64,000 nucleotides of DNA from Castellaniella sp040276065 (GCF_040276065.1 NZ_JBELOI010000009.1:1-64000); one strand, 5' to 3'; numbered from the stretch's first letter, positions 34,664 through 46,010 are shown. A program made the numbers and translations. Notes: generated from the sequence alone by a model not told the origin.

Positions 34664-35539
34664 ATGGAATACGCGCGCCAGGTTCCGATCTTCAAGTTGT
34701 ACGGCGGCCATGACGAATGGCCCACGCCGGACCTGGTACATTGCGAAACCATCGCCTCACGCAGCAAGTTGCACAATTGGCATATCAGGCCACACCGGCA
34801 TACGGGGCTCTACCAGATTCTGTACCTGCATCAAGGCAACGCGATCGTGCAGCTCGATGAGCGGCGCCATCGACTGGCCGGACGCCAGGTCGTGGAGGTG
34901 CCGCAGACCGTCGTCCACGGCTTCGAGTTCGACCACGACTGCCAGGGCTACGTGATGACCATCGCCTATCCGTTGCTCACGCAGCTCTCGCGCAACCTGG
35001 ACGAGAGCGCTCCCCTGCCCTCTCTGCCCCACATCCACGTGCTCGAGCGCCGTGTCGATCAGGACACCATACGCAATGCCTTCACCCGCCTGAATGCCGA
35101 ATACACCGCGCGGGCGCCCTACCGCGGCATACAGATCGAGGCCCTGCTCACGCTGATCTATGTCTGGCTGCGGCGCAACCGGCCGATCGGCCAGCGCCTC
35201 GCCCCGCGGCCGCGCAGCCACGAGCATTTCTCGCGCTTTGGCGAGTTGCTGGACCAATCCCACACCACCCACCACGACGTGGCCTACTACGCCCGAACCC
35301 TCGGGATCACGCCGGCACACCTGAATGTGATCACGCGCAACCAGGCGGACAAGTCCCCGCTCGAGCTCATCCATGAGCGCCTGCTGCTGGAGGCCAGCCG
35401 CAGCTTGGTCTACACCTCGATGACGATCAGCGAGATTTCGTACGAGCTGGGATTCTCGGACCCGGCATACTTCACGCGCTTCTTCAAGAAGGCCTCGGGC
35501 GTGTCGCCCAAGGCCTTCCGCCAGCGCGCCGGGACCTGA
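34664..35539 (+). CDS. pobR: AraC-family activator of pobA, PobR-like (paralogue 2)
   Basis: This 291-residue protein has a cupin-type sensor domain (VPIFKLYGGHDEWPTP; HNWHIRPHRHTGLYQILYLHQG) and a C-terminal AraC domain ending ISYELGFSDPAYFTRFFKKASGVSPKAFR. It diverges from pobA with 118 bases between starts, the classical pobA-pobR arrangement in which 4-hydroxybenzoate is the effector. It is paralogous to the regulator at 26934. No Shine-Dalgarno precedes the ATG, and TAAAAT at 34651-34656 ends seven bases before it, so the transcript may be leaderless. The symbol is by position and family. Confidence 0.87.
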   Translation: MEYARQVPIFKLYGGHDEWPTPDLVHCETIASRSKLHNWHIRPHRHTGLYQILYLHQGNAIVQLDERRHRLAGRQVVEVPQTVVHGFEFDHDCQGYVMTIAYPLLTQLSRNLDESAPLPSLPHIHVLERRVDQDTIRNAFTRLNAEYTARAPYRGIQIEALLTLIYVWLRRNRPIGQRLAPRPRSHEHFSRFGELLDQSHTTHHDVAYYARTLGITPAHLNVITRNQADKSPLELIHERLLLEASRSLVYTSMTISEISYELGFSDPAYFTRFFKKASGVSPKAFRQRAGT

Positions 35540-35582
35540 CGCCTCACCGCCCGGGCGATGAGACGCATGCCCGGGCCGTGGG

Positions 35583-37109
35583 TCAGAAGAACCCGAGGGC
35601 GTCGGGGCTGTAGCTCACCAGCAGGCACTTGGTCTGCTGATAGGCGTTGAGCGCCATCTTGTGGTTCTCGCGACCAATGCCGGACTGCTTGTAGCCACCG
35701 AAGGCGGCATGCGCCGGGTACAGGTGATAGCAATTGGTCCACACGCGCCCGGCCTGGATCTCGCGGCCCATCCGGTAGGCGCGCGAGCCATCGCGTGTCC
35801 AGACCCCCGCTCCCAGGCCGTAGAAGGTGTCGTTGGCCAGCTCCACCGCTTCTTCCTCGTCCTTGAACGTCATCACCGAGGCCACCGGCCCAAAGATTTC
35901 CTCTTGGAACACGCGCATGCTGTTCTCGCCGAACAGCAGCGTCGGCTTGACGTAGAAGCCCTGGTCCAGGCCCTCGCCCGGCGCATTGCGCACCCCGCCC
36001 GTCAGGCAGCGCGCGCCCTCGTCGCGGCCGATGTCGATGTAGCCGAGAATCTTGTCGAGCTGGGCCTGCGAGACCTGGGCGCCGACCATGGTGCCGGCAT
36101 CGAGGGGGTGACCGGTTTTCATGCCTTCGACACGCTTGACGGCGCGCTCGATGAAGCGCTCGTAGATGGATTCCTGGATCAGGATCCGCGACGGGCAGGT
36201 GCATACCTCACCCTGGTTGAGCGCAAACATGCTCAAGCCTTCGAGCGCCTTGTCGAAATAAGCGTCATCCCGGTCCATGACATCGGCAAAAAAGATGTTC
36301 GGGCTCTTGCCGCCGAGCTCGACCGTGCTCGGGATCAGGTTGTCCGCGGCGGCGTGCAGGATATGCCGGCCCGTCGGCGTCGAGCCGGTGAAGGCGATCT
36401 TGGCGATGCGCTTGCTCGAGGCCAGCGCCGCGCCGGCTTCCCTGCCGTAGCCGTTGACGATGTTGAGCACGCCCGGGGGCAGCAGGTCGCCCACCAGCTC
36501 CATCAGGACCAGGATCGAGGCGGGCGTCTGCTCGGCCGGCTTGAGGACCACGCAATTGCCCGCCGCCAGTGCGGGGCCGAGTTTCCAGGCCGCCATCAGC
36601 AGCGGGAAATTCCACGGGATGATCTGGCCCACGACGCCCATGGGCTCATGGAAATGATAGGCCACCGTGGTCTTGTCGATCTCGGAGATTCCGCCTTCCT
36701 GGGCGCGGATGCAGCCCGCGAAATAGCGCAGGTGGTCGATCGCCAGGGGCAGGTCCGCCGCCATGGTCTCGCGCAAGGGCTTGCCGTTGTCGATGGTCTC
36801 GGCCACCGCCAGCAGGCGCAGGTTTTGCTCCATCCGATCGGCCATGCGCAGCAGCACGCCCGCACGCTCAGCCACCGAGGCCTGGCCCCAGGCCTTGCGC
36901 GCGGCGTGCGCCGCATCCAGCGCGGCGTCCACGTCCGCGGCGTCCGAGCGCGGCACCTCGCAGAACACCTGCCCGGTGATGGGCGAGATATTGTCAAAGT
37001 ACTGCCCTCCGGCCGGTGCGACCCAGCGCCCGCCGATATAGTTTTCATAGTGCTTTTTATAGGGAAAGCCGATATCGATGCCAAAATGCTTCAGATCGCT
37101 CATGTCCAT
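35583..37109 (-). CDS. NAD+-dependent aldehyde dehydrogenase (AcoD/ExaC-like)
   Basis: This 508-residue aldehyde dehydrogenase has the conserved IIPWNFPLLMAAWKLGPALAAGN cofactor loop, catalytic Glu in VELGGKSPNIFF and catalytic Cys in NQGEVCTCPSR, followed by EIFGPVASVMTF. The N-terminus (SDLKHFGIDIGFPYKKHYENYIGG) is typical of acetaldehyde/short-chain aldehyde dehydrogenases driven by sigma-54. The ATG at 37109 follows AGGAGACC. The promoter at 37194-37211 and divergent AcoR-like activator support induction by a small aldehyde, alcohol or diol. A role in clearing aldehydes from aromatic breakdown is possible but not shown. Confidence 0.9.
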   Translation of the reverse strand: MDMSDLKHFGIDIGFPYKKHYENYIGGRWVAPAGGQYFDNISPITGQVFCEVPRSDAADVDAALDAAHAARKAWGQASVAERAGVLLRMADRMEQNLRLLAVAETIDNGKPLRETMAADLPLAIDHLRYFAGCIRAQEGGISEIDKTTVAYHFHEPMGVVGQIIPWNFPLLMAAWKLGPALAAGNCVVLKPAEQTPASILVLMELVGDLLPPGVLNIVNGYGREAGAALASSKRIAKIAFTGSTPTGRHILHAAADNLIPSTVELGGKSPNIFFADVMDRDDAYFDKALEGLSMFALNQGEVCTCPSRILIQESIYERFIERAVKRVEGMKTGHPLDAGTMVGAQVSQAQLDKILGYIDIGRDEGARCLTGGVRNAPGEGLDQGFYVKPTLLFGENSMRVFQEEIFGPVASVMTFKDEEEAVELANDTFYGLGAGVWTRDGSRAYRMGREIQAGRVWTNCYHLYPAHAAFGGYKQSGIGRENHKMALNAYQQTKCLLVSYSPDALGFF

Positions 37110-37193
37110 GCTGGTCTCCTGTTCGAATGATGGGCCCGGCGGATCAGGGCCTTTGCTCGCCCCGCCAATCGCACGGGCCGTCCTTTTATCTGA

Positions 37194-37211
37194 AGCAACG
37201 AGCATGCCAAG
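37194..37211 (-). promoter_or_regulatory. Sigma-54 promoter of the aldehyde dehydrogenase
   Basis: On the minus strand TTGGCATGCTCGTTGCTT matches the -24/-12 consensus, with GG and GC separated by exactly ten bases. Transcription would start near 37183, about 74 bases before the start codon at 37109. Confidence 0.8.
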
Positions 37212-37315
37212 TTTTCCATGAAGCACGGAGAAGCAGGCCCAGCGTCGCGGGACGCTTCCCATCGACGGACCTCGATGGCATACTTATCTTTCAAAAACAA
37301 GGAACTATCGCAAAG

Positions 37316-37358
37316 CGCGACACCTTGTTGTCGCGCAACGCGACACCCCACTGTCGCA
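37316..37358. promoter_or_regulatory. Tandem enhancer sites for the AcoR-like activator
   Basis: Two copies of CGCGACA-N6-TGTCGC(G/A) lie at 37316-37335 and 37339-37358, centres 23 bases apart (about two helical turns). They sit roughly 130-175 bases upstream of the predicted sigma-54 start site, the usual distance for enhancer-binding proteins, and just before the activator gene, so they may also mediate autoregulation. Confidence 0.65.
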
Positions 37359-37379
37359 ATCCTGGACCCGGGAGGCCAT

Positions 37380-39245
37380 ATGCCGATATCCCCGCCACTG
37401 AGCCTGTCGCCGAGCGCACGCCAGGATCCGCCCGCTCGCATTCATCGATCCTGGGAGCGCTGTGCCCAGCTCGATCCAGCTCAACTCGCGGATCCCAACC
37501 CGCTGCCGCGCGCCGACCTCGTGGTGCGCCGCGAGGCCAATCAACGCCTGCTGCGTCACGCCGGGCCCGGCATCGGCGCGCTGGGCGCCATGGCGGGGGC
37601 GGCCAGGGGCCTCGTGCTGCTCACCGATCCCAGCGGCCTCATCCTCCACGAAGAAGGCTGCAAATCCTTTCTCGACAAGGCCCGGCGCGTCGCGCTGCAG
37701 CCGGGCGTGAGCTGGGCCGAGCCGATGCGCGGCACCAATGCCATTGGCACGGCCCTCCACGACGGCAAGCCGGTGCGCGTGCATGGGCGCGAGCATTTCC
37801 TGCCCTGCAACAGCATCCTGAGCTGCCATGCGGCGCCGATCTTCTCGGCCACCGGCGAGATTCTCGGCATCCTCGACTTGTCGGGCCCCGCCGACGAGGT
37901 CCAGGACTACGCGCTGGGGCTGGTCTGGACCTACGCCCGCCAGATCGCCGATCGCGTACTCTGCGACACCCCGCTTGCCCGCCTCGAATTCACGCTCGAG
38001 GCCGCCCCCCGCAGCGCGGCCGGACATGCCATCTTGCTGCTGGACGACGACAAGCGCATCGCCGGCGCCAACGAAGCAGCGCTGACGGCGCTGGGTGCCG
38101 ACTGGGACCTGATCGGCTCCCCCATCGGGCGCTGGCTGGACGGCCCGCTCGACACCCACGAGGGCCTCCTGCGCCGCCGCGACGGCGGGCGCATGACCGG
38201 CCGCCTGCATGCCCCGGCCCCGGCCCCGGTCCGGGGGCGCGGTGCCGCTCAGGCGCTTGCGGCGCCCCCGGCCGCGCGGGCCTTGCCCGCGCCCGATGCG
38301 CTCAGCCGTCCCCTGCTGGAGCAGGCCGTGCGCGCCGTGGACGCGGGCCTTGCGGTCCTGCTGCAAGGCGAAACCGGCACCGGCAAGGAAGTCCTCGCCC
38401 GCCATGTCCATGCCGGCAGCTCTTGGCGGCAAGGCAGCTTCGTGGCCATCAACTGCGCCGCCCTGCCTGAATCCCTGGTCGAATCAGAGCTCTTCGGCTA
38501 CGAATCGGGCGCCTTCACCGGCGCCCGCCGCGACGGCGCGCGCGGCCTGCTGCTGCAAGCGCAGCACGGCATCGTGTTCCTCGACGAGATCGGCGACATG
38601 CCCCTGGCGTTGCAGACCCGCCTGCTGCGCGTGCTGCAGGAACGCGAGGTCCAGCCCCTGGGCTCGGACAAGCGGATCCCCCTCGAATTCGGGCTGATCA
38701 GCGCCAGCCACCAGGACCTCAAGGCCCTGGTGGCCCGCGGGGCCTTCCGCGCCGATCTGTACTATCGCCTGCAGGACATGCCCGTCCATCTGCCGCCACT
38801 GCGAAATCGGCCCGGCCTTCCCGAATTTCTCGACCGATACTATGCGGACTTGGGCGGGCGCCTCGAGCCTGAAGCCCTCGAATTCCTGGCCGCACTGCCC
38901 TGGCCGGGCAACTACCGCGAGATGCGCAGCCTGCTCAATCGCCTGCGCTGCCTCTACCCGGGGCCGAGCCCCGTCGGGGCCCACATGCTGCCCAAAGACC
39001 TGCTCGATCCGTCGCCCTTTCCAACCGGGGGGCAAGAGGACGCGCGCGCGCCGGACGATGCCCACAACCACACAGAGGCCGCGAGCACCGGCCACAACGA
39101 GACGCGCGCCGCGCCGCGCACGCTGCGCGAAATCGAGGACCGCGCCATCGAGCAGGCCCTGCAAGCCTGCCAGGGCAACATCAGCCGGGCGGCCCGCCTG
39201 CTTGGCATGCACCGCAGCACCCTGCACCGTCGGTTGCAGCAGTAA
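37380..39245 (+). CDS. Sigma-54-dependent Fis-family activator (AcoR-like)
   Basis: This 621-residue enhancer-binding protein has an N-terminal GAF-type sensor (residues about 45-200) and a linker with a PAS-like segment. The AAA+ domain carries GETGTGKE (Walker A, about 330), the sigma-54 contact motif GAFTGA (about 376) and FLDEIGDMP (Walker B). A Fis helix-turn-helix lies at the C-terminus (NISRAARLLGMHRSTLHRRL). Order and length match AcoR-type activators of alcohol/aldehyde/acetoin genes. The ATG at 37380 follows GGGAGG; a frame extends further upstream through the enhancer sites and is unlikely to be used. It diverges from the aldehyde dehydrogenase. Confidence 0.9.
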   Translation: MPISPPLSLSPSARQDPPARIHRSWERCAQLDPAQLADPNPLPRADLVVRREANQRLLRHAGPGIGALGAMAGAARGLVLLTDPSGLILHEEGCKSFLDKARRVALQPGVSWAEPMRGTNAIGTALHDGKPVRVHGREHFLPCNSILSCHAAPIFSATGEILGILDLSGPADEVQDYALGLVWTYARQIADRVLCDTPLARLEFTLEAAPRSAAGHAILLLDDDKRIAGANEAALTALGADWDLIGSPIGRWLDGPLDTHEGLLRRRDGGRMTGRLHAPAPAPVRGRGAAQALAAPPAARALPAPDALSRPLLEQAVRAVDAGLAVLLQGETGTGKEVLARHVHAGSSWRQGSFVAINCAALPESLVESELFGYESGAFTGARRDGARGLLLQAQHGIVFLDEIGDMPLALQTRLLRVLQEREVQPLGSDKRIPLEFGLISASHQDLKALVARGAFRADLYYRLQDMPVHLPPLRNRPGLPEFLDRYYADLGGRLEPEALEFLAALPWPGNYREMRSLLNRLRCLYPGPSPVGAHMLPKDLLDPSPFPTGGQEDARAPDDAHNHTEAASTGHNETRAAPRTLREIEDRAIEQALQACQGNISRAARLLGMHRSTLHRRLQQ

Positions 39246-39285
39246 TGCTTTTTCGAGACAACGCCGTCCTGTACGGCCCCGCGTG

Positions 39286-39315
39286 AAAAAAGGGCCGCTG
39301 CGAGAGCGGCCCTTT
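39286..39315 (-). terminator. Rho-independent terminator of rpoD
   Basis: An 11-base-pair stem, AAAGGGCCGCT and AGCGGCCCTTT around a five-base loop, is followed on the minus strand by six T residues. It lies 43 bases beyond the rpoD stop and ends the rpsU-dnaG-rpoD transcript; on the plus strand only three T follow. Confidence 0.85.
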
Positions 39316-39358
39316 CACGTGCTGCCGGAGGCGATCCGCCCTGGCGATCACGGCATCA

Positions 39359-41620
<2,262 letters not shown>

Positions 41621-41834
41621 AAGTACCTTTCCATAGATGCTTGCGGGCGCGGCAAGCGCGCCCGACCCGACCGCGATGGCCGGGGCTCGCATGCCAGGGG
41701 CGGCATGCCTGGTGGCAACGACGCAAAGCCCGCGCAAAAGCCCCGCCCCAAAGACGGCAGCCTTGCGCGATTGCGCACATTACTCATTGAAAACTATGTA
41801 TTTTACTTCACTTGGATAGAAGATTCATCCCTGT
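41621..41834. other. dnaG-rpoD intergenic region
   Basis: The 214-base gap has an AT-rich segment at about 41775-41830. On the minus strand this includes a TAAAAT hexamer that could be the -10 of an internal rpoD promoter. No matching -35, hairpin or small gene is convincing. Confidence 0.35.
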
Positions 41835-43739
41835 TCATCCTTGACCCGATTTCAGCCTGGACAGGCGGCGCGACAACGCCTGGTAGCGCTGCTGGTCCTC
41901 TTTGGAATGCAGGCCCCCGTCAATGAGGCGATTGCACTGATCCTGGACCGCCTGCAACTCGATTTGGCGTAGCGCGTCGTTCCACTCGGCCTGCGGATCG
42001 GGGAGGTCCTGGCCGAGGACTTCGCCGGACAGATCGAGCATGGCCTGGGCAAGATCCGAGTCGGGCTCGGCCGCCTCGATCAGTGCGCCCGCATGGGTCG
42101 CGCCACAGGTGCCCGCCAGCTCGATCAGGTCCCGCACAAGGACCAGATGGGGGCTGCGGGCCAAAAGTTCAAGCTGCTGGTCGCCCAGCTCGGCAACCAG
42201 CTGCGGATGGGCGAGCAGCAGACGCAGCAGGCGGCGTGCCAACGGCGTCACCATGCGCGTGCCCCGGCGCCCCGCGCGCGCCGGCGCCCGGACCGGCGCG
42301 GGGTCGGCGGGCTCATGCGTGTCGTCGGGGTGCGGCGTGAACGCGAATGCGGGCGGGTCCTCGGCCGCGGCGGCTTGCGCGGGGTGCGCGGGTCGCGTCT
42401 CGCCCGCCGCGCCCTGGGCGGCGGCCGCCCGCTCGAGCACGGCGCGGCGCGCCTCGGCAAAAGCCTGGGCGAGCTCCTCGGGAGTCAAGCGCACCCGCTG
42501 GGCCAATTCGCGCTCCATCTGCAGGCGAAACCCCCCCTCCGGCATCTGCGCGAACAGCGGCCGCGCCTCATGCATGCATGCCGCCCGCCCCTCGGCCTCG
42601 TTCAGATCATGGCGGATGGCCAGCTCATCGAGCATGAAGCGGGACAAGGGCGTGGCGTCGTCGAGCGCCGCGCGAAACGCCTCGACACCATAGGTCCGGA
42701 CGTAGGAATCAGGATCCTGGCCCTCGGGCAGGAAGAGGAAGCGGATCGCCACGTCCTCGGCGACCCACGGCAGGCAGGTATTCAATGCCCGCCACGCCGC
42801 CTTGCGCCCCGCCGCATCGCCATCGAAGCCAAAGACGATGCGATCGCTCGCACGGCGCAATTTCTGCAGATGGTTCGGCGTGGTGGATGTGCCTAGCGTG
42901 GCAACCGCGTTGCGCAGGCCGTGCTGGGCGAGTGCGACCACATCCATATATCCCTCGACGACCAGCACGCAGCCCTCGGCGTGGATGCCGGCGCGCGCCT
43001 CATGCAGAGCATAGAGCTCGTTGCCCTTGGAAAACAGGCTGGTTTCCGGCGAATTCAGGTACTTCGGCTCGCCGGCCTCGATCAAACGGCCGCCAAAGCC
43101 CACGATCGCACCGCGCGTATTGCGAATCGGAAACATCACGCGCGCGCGAAAACGATCGTGCCGGCGGCCATCCTCGGACTCGATCACCAGACCGGATTCG
43201 AGCAGGGCTGGATCCTCGTAGCGCTCGAAGACAGTCGCCAGGCCCCGGCGATCCCTCCCTGCCCAGCCCAGGCCGAAATGCGCCGCGATCTCGCCGCTGA
43301 GGCCCCTGCGCTTGAGATAGGCGATGGCATCGGGCGCGTCCTTCAGGGCGCGCCGATAATGCGCCTGGGCCTGGTCGAGAATTTGTTGCTGGCGCGACGC
43401 CTCCTGGCGTCGTTGGCGATCCGCCTCGCGCTGGCGCGGACTGCGGGATTCCTCGGGCACGGTCATGCCCACGCTCGCAGCCAAGCTGCGGACGGCCTCG
43501 GGAAAAGAGGCACCGGTATGCTCGGTCAAGAACCGGATGGCGCTGCCATGGGCGCCGCAACCGAAGCAGTGATAGAACTGCTTGGTCGGACTGACGGTGA
43601 AGGAAGGGGTCTTTTCGGTATGAAAAGGGCACAAACCTAACAGGTTTGCGCCCCCTTTGCGTAGCTGCACATAGCGGCCGACCACGTCGGCGATGTCGAT
43701 GCGCGCTAGCAGTTCCTGGACGAAAGACTCAGGAATCAA
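41835..43739 (-). CDS. dnaG: DNA primase
   Basis: This 634-residue primase has an N-terminal zinc finger (CPFHTEKTPSFTVSPTKQF with HCFGCG), a TOPRIM core with VVEGYMDVVALAQHG and FGFDGDAAGRKAAWRA, and a C-terminal DnaB-interacting domain. It lays down RNA primers at the replication fork. The start appears to be TTG at 43739, immediately adjoining the rpsU TGA, without a good Shine-Dalgarno. Translation is therefore probably coupled to rpsU and kept low, in line with the low primase requirement. Confidence 0.95.
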   Translation of the reverse strand: MIPESFVQELLARIDIADVVGRYVQLRKGGANLLGLCPFHTEKTPSFTVSPTKQFYHCFGCGAHGSAIRFLTEHTGASFPEAVRSLAASVGMTVPEESRSPRQREADRQRRQEASRQQQILDQAQAHYRRALKDAPDAIAYLKRRGLSGEIAAHFGLGWAGRDRRGLATVFERYEDPALLESGLVIESEDGRRHDRFRARVMFPIRNTRGAIVGFGGRLIEAGEPKYLNSPETSLFSKGNELYALHEARAGIHAEGCVLVVEGYMDVVALAQHGLRNAVATLGTSTTPNHLQKLRRASDRIVFGFDGDAAGRKAAWRALNTCLPWVAEDVAIRFLFLPEGQDPDSYVRTYGVEAFRAALDDATPLSRFMLDELAIRHDLNEAEGRAACMHEARPLFAQMPEGGFRLQMERELAQRVRLTPEELAQAFAEARRAVLERAAAAQGAAGETRPAHPAQAAAAEDPPAFAFTPHPDDTHEPADPAPVRAPARAGRRGTRMVTPLARRLLRLLLAHPQLVAELGDQQLELLARSPHLVLVRDLIELAGTCGATHAGALIEAAEPDSDLAQAMLDLSGEVLGQDLPDPQAEWNDALRQIELQAVQDQCNRLIDGGLHSKEDQQRYQALSRRLSRLKSGQG

Positions 43740-43952
43740 TCAATAGAGGCGCGGCGGCAGTTGCTGGCTGCGGATGCGCTTGTAGTGGCGCTTGACCGCG
43801 GCGGCGTGCTTGCGCTTGCGCTCGGCGGTGGGCTTTTCGTAGAACTCGCGCGAACGCAACTCGGTCAAAAGGCCGGTCTTTTCAATGGTGCGCTTGAAGC
43901 GGCGCAGCGCGGCCTCGAAAGGCTCGTTTTCTTTGAGGCGAACAATAGGCAT
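43740..43952 (-). CDS. rpsU: 30S ribosomal protein S21
   Basis: This 70-residue basic protein matches S21 throughout: MPIVRLKENEPFEAALRRFKR, the EFYEKPTAERKRKHAAAVKRH region and the C-terminal RLY. S21 takes part in translation initiation near the anti-Shine-Dalgarno region of 16S rRNA. The ATG at 43952 has a GGAA site, and an upstream frame extension is not part of the protein. It heads the rpsU-dnaG-rpoD cluster. Confidence 0.97.
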   Translation of the reverse strand: MPIVRLKENEPFEAALRRFKRTIEKTGLLTELRSREFYEKPTAERKRKHAAAVKRHYKRIRSQQLPPRLY

Positions 43953-44069
43953 GTAATTCCTTGAAGCCCTGTGTTGGTAGCAGTTTGAGATAACACGTGA
44001 TTCTAGCATAAATTCACAAGAATCATCAGACCGCGCCACCCCTGACGATCGCCCGGCCGGCGGCCGGCT

Positions 44070-44624
44070 TTACTTGGGGTGCGCCGTGCGCAATCCCTTG
44101 CGGATCCAGGACTCGAGCTGGTGCGGACGCAGGCTGTCGTAGTCCTCGAAGGGTTGGTGGATCCAAGGGTTGGTGGGCAGTTGCTCGACATAATAGTCAG
44201 GCCGGATCTGGGCATGGCCCTTCCACCAGAGAACCCCCGTGCGCAGCTCGGTGATGCCGGGGAATTGCTCGAGCAGGTGCGCATGCACGCGGCTGAAGGT
44301 CAGGCCGGTATCGACCATGTCGTCCAGTAGCAGGACCCGGCCATCGAGGGTGCCGCGCGTGATCGTGATGAACTGGGCGATGTCGAGCTGGCCCTGGACT
44401 GTGCCGGCCGCCTCACGATAGCTGCTGGTCGCCAGGATGCCCAGCGGCACGTCGAAAATGCGTGACAGCACATCGCCCACCCGCACCCCGCCACGTGCAA
44501 GGCAGAGGATCTTGTCGAAGACCCAGCCCGATTCGTGGACCTGGAGCGCCAAGCGCTCGATCAGACTGTGGTATTGCTCCCAGCTCACCCACAGATCACG
44601 GTCGGTGCTTGGCGGCAGATTCAT
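44070..44624 (-). CDS. Phosphoribosyltransferase-family protein
   Basis: This 184-residue type I phosphoribosyltransferase fold has the PRPP-binding motif VLLLDDMVDTGLT near residue 100 and the flanking segment FDKILCLARGGVRVGDVLSR. The length and C-terminal WWKGHAQIRPDYYVEQLPTNPWIHQPFE resemble xanthine/hypoxanthine-guanine-type enzymes commonly found next to purA in Bordetella and relatives. The base specificity is not assignable. It follows purA by 25 bases, consistent with purine salvage. Confidence 0.88.
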   Translation of the reverse strand: MNLPPSTDRDLWVSWEQYHSLIERLALQVHESGWVFDKILCLARGGVRVGDVLSRIFDVPLGILATSSYREAAGTVQGQLDIAQFITITRGTLDGRVLLLDDMVDTGLTFSRVHAHLLEQFPGITELRTGVLWWKGHAQIRPDYYVEQLPTNPWIHQPFEDYDSLRPHQLESWIRKGLRTAHPK

Positions 44625-44649
44625 GTGGATTCCGATGAATATTGGAGGA

Positions 44650-45945
44650 TCAGCCCTGGAACGGATGCCGCAGAACGATGGTCTCGAGGCGATCGGGGCC
44701 CGTGGAAACCATGTCGATGGGCACATCGCACACCTCGGCGATACGCTCGAGGTAGCGGCGCGCATTGACCGGCAGCTTGTCGTATTCGGTGATGCCCACC
44801 GTAGACTCGGACCAACCCGCCATTTCCTCGAGCACGGGTTCGGCCTCGGCCGCGGCGTGCGCGCCATAGGGCAGCACGTCGAGGAATTTTCCCTTGTAGC
44901 GATAGCCCACGCCGATCTTGATCTGCTCGACGCCGTCGAGCACGTCGAGCTTGGTGATGCACAGGCCGCTCACGCCATTGATCATGACCGAGCGCTTCAT
45001 GGCGGCGCCATCGAACCAGCCACAGCGGCGCGGGCGGCCGGTGACCGAGCCGAATTCCTTGCCGACCGTGGCCAGCCGCAGGCCGGTGTCGTCGAGGAGC
45101 TCTGTGGGGAACGGGCCCGAGCCCACGCGCGTGGTGTAGGCCTTGGCGATCCCCAGCACGTAATTCAGGACCTGCGGCCCCATTCCGGTGCCCGCCGAGG
45201 CGGCGCCGGCGATGCAATTGCTGCTGGTGACGAAAGGATAAGTGCCATGGTCGATGTCGAGTAACGAGCCCTGCGCGCCCTCGAACAACAAGGAGTGGCC
45301 CGCGCGCCGCGCAATATGCAGGCTGCTGGAGACGTCGGCGACCATGGGTTCGATTTCGGGGGCAAGGGCCATGACCCGGTCGCGGACCTCGGCGGTCGAC
45401 AGTGCCTTGGCGCCCAGGTACTGCGTCAGCACGAAGTTGTGATAATCCAGCACCTCGGCGAGTTTTTCATCGAAAATCTCGGGATCGTAGAGATCCTGGA
45501 CGCGCAACGCCCGGCGCGCGACCTTGTCCTCGTAGGCCGGGCCGATGCCGCGGCCGGTGGTGCCGATCTTGCCTTCGCCCTTGCGGGCCTCGCGCGCCTG
45601 ATCCAGCGCCACGTGATAGGGCAGGATCAGCGGACACGCGGCCGAGATCTGCAGGCGCGGCCGCACCTCGAGGCCGACGGTCTCGAGTTCCTTGATCTCG
45701 GACAGCAGCGCCTCGGGCGACAGCACCACGCCGTTGCCGATGTAGCAGGTCACGTGCGGATGCATGATGCCCGAGGGAATCAGGCGCAGGATGGTCTTGC
45801 GTCCGTTGATCCAGAGGGTGTGGCCGGCATTGTGCCCGCCTTGAAAGCGCACCACCCCTTGGGCGGATTCGGCGAGCCAGTCGACGATCTTGCCCTTGCC
45901 CTCGTCACCCCACTGGGTGCCGATCACGACGATGTTCTTGCTCAT
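44650..45945 (-). CDS. purA: Adenylosuccinate synthetase
   Basis: This 431-residue enzyme catalyses GTP-dependent ligation of aspartate to IMP in AMP synthesis. Signatures are GTQWGDEGKGKIVDWLA (P-loop and catalytic Asp), GGHNAGHTLW, IGTTGRGIGPAYEDK, FEGAQGSLLDIDHGTYPFVTSSN and TGRPRRCGWFD. The start at 45945 gives the canonical MSKNIVVIGTQWGDEGKGK N-terminus. It lies downstream of hisZ and upstream of the phosphoribosyltransferase. Confidence 0.97.
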   Translation of the reverse strand: MSKNIVVIGTQWGDEGKGKIVDWLAESAQGVVRFQGGHNAGHTLWINGRKTILRLIPSGIMHPHVTCYIGNGVVLSPEALLSEIKELETVGLEVRPRLQISAACPLILPYHVALDQAREARKGEGKIGTTGRGIGPAYEDKVARRALRVQDLYDPEIFDEKLAEVLDYHNFVLTQYLGAKALSTAEVRDRVMALAPEIEPMVADVSSSLHIARRAGHSLLFEGAQGSLLDIDHGTYPFVTSSNCIAGAASAGTGMGPQVLNYVLGIAKAYTTRVGSGPFPTELLDDTGLRLATVGKEFGSVTGRPRRCGWFDGAAMKRSVMINGVSGLCITKLDVLDGVEQIKIGVGYRYKGKFLDVLPYGAHAAAEAEPVLEEMAGWSESTVGITEYDKLPVNARRYLERIAEVCDVPIDMVSTGPDRLETIVLRHPFQG

Positions 45946-46010
45946 ATGCACCAATACGATACGATAGGCGACGAATTATCGCCGCTGGAAACGAAGTAGT
46001 TTAAACCATC

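Noticed and set aside
35661..37130. 489-codon plus-strand frame over the aldehyde dehydrogenase
   Set aside because: Shadow of the real minus-strand gene; composition rich in His, Arg, Gly and Gln with no recognisable domain.
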